Source: Homalodisca vitripennis
Lineage: Eukaryota > Arthropoda > Insecta > Hemiptera > Cicadellidae
NCBI RefSeq assembly: GCF_021130785.1
Contig: NC_060213.1
Location: forward strand, 66,507,001-66,571,000
Length of the DNA stretch: 64,000 nt
Direction of reading: 5' to 3'
Shown here: positions 62,774-64,000 of the stretch, in pieces
Numbering within the stretch: the stretch's first letter is position 1
Layout of the letters: each line of letters begins with the position of its first letter
Notes under the pieces: model-generated
Told to the model about the DNA's origin: nothing
What the model saw: the letters and a program-made list of their open reading frames with translations, nothing else
Database searches by the model: none
Made by a program: the position numbers and the translations under genes

Positions 62774-63919
62774 TTACAAGTCTGTTGGAGCTTGGACATT
62801 AACATTACGCCTGGAATTCGTTTGATTTATGTTGCAATTACGGGCAATATGACCTGCCCTCTTACACACGTAGCAAATTACACGCTTATCGCTTAGCTGG
62901 TTTTGATGCACCTGCACTTCCGGACGCCTAGATTGTTGATAAGGTCGGTCATTCCTCCGCATATAGTCTGCATAGGAGACATTTTGTATTTTTATACAAA
63001 TTTCGTCTAGTTCACTAAACGTAGTTAGGTTTCCCACAAATACCAGCTTATTTCTAGTCTCAGGATTGATTCCCACTTTCAAAATTTCTACAATGTCCCT
63101 TTCTTCAATATCAAAACACAATAGCTTTACACTTTCTTTCACGTCAATAATGTAACTGCTCAACGTTTCATTATGTCTTTCAGGCCTATGTACAAGTTCA
63201 AATTTTAATCGCTCTAACTGGGTGAAGGGTACAAAGGTACTTAATATGTTTTGGTGCACTTGGCTCACTTTATATCCTACCCTTTTATATTCTACAACTT
63301 TGCTCAACAAGGGGCCTGTGCATTTACCCGTGATAATCTCTAATATCGCCTTACCAGACAATTTTGTCTCCCCTTTAATCTTCAACAATACCCTTAGAAA
63401 TTCCAACAATTGTATTACATTTAATCCATCATATATTTTTAAATTTTTCAAATATCTCTCAACCGGGTTAGCTAATTTTCCAAAGACAATAGAGTCCCTA
63501 TCAGGCATGAACACTTCATTTTCAACTCGCTTCCTTTCACCCTCTAGACTACCTACTGTAGGTACACTATCTAATCCCTCTTCTAATTCCTGATTACTCT
63601 CAGAAAGTTTTCGAATTGCTTTCGAGGTATCTTCCTCATCAATTTGTGCTTCTTCAAACTTGAATAAGGCTAACTTGAATGTTTCATGTAACTTTTCTAT
63701 CACCTTACTCTGTATGACTTCGGGTTTGAAAACTCTACTCAAAATGTCTAACCTCCTCTGCCAGTGTTTAAGTTTAGACTCACACCTTAAAATTTCTAAT
63801 GTGTTCTTTAATTCTAGGCTTTCTTCTAAACGTTCACTCAATACATCTAATTGCTCCTTAACGCTTTCTATTTCGTCCTTATAATTGATTTTCCCTTTAA
63901 GATGTACAACATTGGGCAC
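62774..63919 (-). CDS. Ty3/gypsy-like Gag protein
   Basis: 381 residues, intact. N-terminal helical region (KDEIESVKEQLDVLSERLEE), capsid-like region (FGKLANPVERYLKNLKIYDG, LLEFLRVLLKIKG, ERLKFELVHRPERHNETLSS) and one zinc knuckle CYVCKRAGHIARNC (CX2CX4HX4C) near 352-365. Forms the particle and binds element RNA. Pol follows in another frame but is truncated. Confidence 0.88.
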   Translation of the reverse strand: MPNVVHLKGKINYKDEIESVKEQLDVLSERLEESLELKNTLEILRCESKLKHWQRRLDILSRVFKPEVIQSKVIEKLHETFKLALFKFEEAQIDEEDTSKAIRKLSESNQELEEGLDSVPTVGSLEGERKRVENEVFMPDRDSIVFGKLANPVERYLKNLKIYDGLNVIQLLEFLRVLLKIKGETKLSGKAILEIITGKCTGPLLSKVVEYKRVGYKVSQVHQNILSTFVPFTQLERLKFELVHRPERHNETLSSYIIDVKESVKLLCFDIEERDIVEILKVGINPETRNKLVFVGNLTTFSELDEICIKIQNVSYADYMRRNDRPYQQSRRPEVQVHQNQLSDKRVICYVCKRAGHIARNCNINQTNSRRNVNVQAPTDL

Positions 63920-64000
63920 TACCTCTAACTTAATAAGTTGTCATAATCTTCTTCTTAATTCTACTACCAGAGAATTCGGTTTAGGATCAACACCCCTAAG
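63920..64000 (-). other. 5' leader of the gypsy-like element
   Basis: Upstream of the gag ATG on the minus strand. The LTR and primer site lie beyond the window edge. Confidence 0.5.

Overview
The window is AT-rich nuclear DNA of an arthropod, most likely an insect. Support: short exons of a CYP4-clan cytochrome P450 with GT-AG introns, plus BEL/Pao, Penelope, Ty3/gypsy, LINE, Tc1/mariner-type and Maverick/Polinton elements. I cannot name the species. HOST GENE: Nine P450 exons lie on the minus strand between 50620 and 10367. All are open and their splice phases agree. Adjacent exons run from the proximal N-terminal region through the WKKYRKL (C-helix) segment and the I-helix (ATDTVV) to the K-helix (ESIR). 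The first exon and the heme-binding exon were not found. Most of the mobile DNA in the window sits in or beside its introns. One acceptor reads GG where AG is expected. LAYOUT LEFT TO RIGHT: 1-6863 is a BEL/Pao retrotransposon with identical LTR segments but deletions in RNase H and integrase. 6864-8250 is an inverted LTR fragment of the same family inside a Penelope-like element whose RT and GIY-YIG parts are head to head. 8251-20646 is intron with P450 exons, a dead Tc1/mariner-type transposase, two solo LTRs with separate 4-bp target duplications, and MITE-like pieces. 20647-20967 has a tRNA-like sequence, a hairpin and a TA array. 20968-38860 is a nearly complete Maverick (17.9 kb, TIRs of about 1.05 kb, TATATA flanks). 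38929-39648 is a MITE. 39952-40273 holds two P450 exons. 40907-45564 is a second, decayed Maverick right part with multiplied Bro-N modules and an inserted region carrying an 80-bp tandem repeat. 46814-50620 holds three P450 exons and another MITE. 50804-55864 is a full-length but dead LINE with a 17-bp target duplication. 56492-62525 is the left part of a third, decayed Maverick. 62561-64000 is a Ty3/gypsy-like element on the minus strand. MAVERICK GENES: protein-primed DNA polymerase B (frameshifted) and an integrase with a fused zinc ribbon act in copying and insertion. The major capsid protein, penton-like minor capsid protein, packaging ATPase, adenain-like protease, a DUF8207/PLA2-type virion protein (frameshifted) and a fibre-like coiled coil form the virion set. 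BRO protein, small zinc-ribbon proteins, an OB-like protein and a TIR-embedded 180-residue protein are accessory. NOTABLE: most Maverick ORFs begin inside the same AT-rich motif, TCTATnTAAATGG, overlapping the ATG, on both strands and in all three Mavericks. It resembles poxvirus late promoters (TAAATG). The element also encodes a 169-residue zinc-ribbon protein with a TFIIB/late-transcription-factor-like pattern. Together these may be an element-specific expression system; this is inference.
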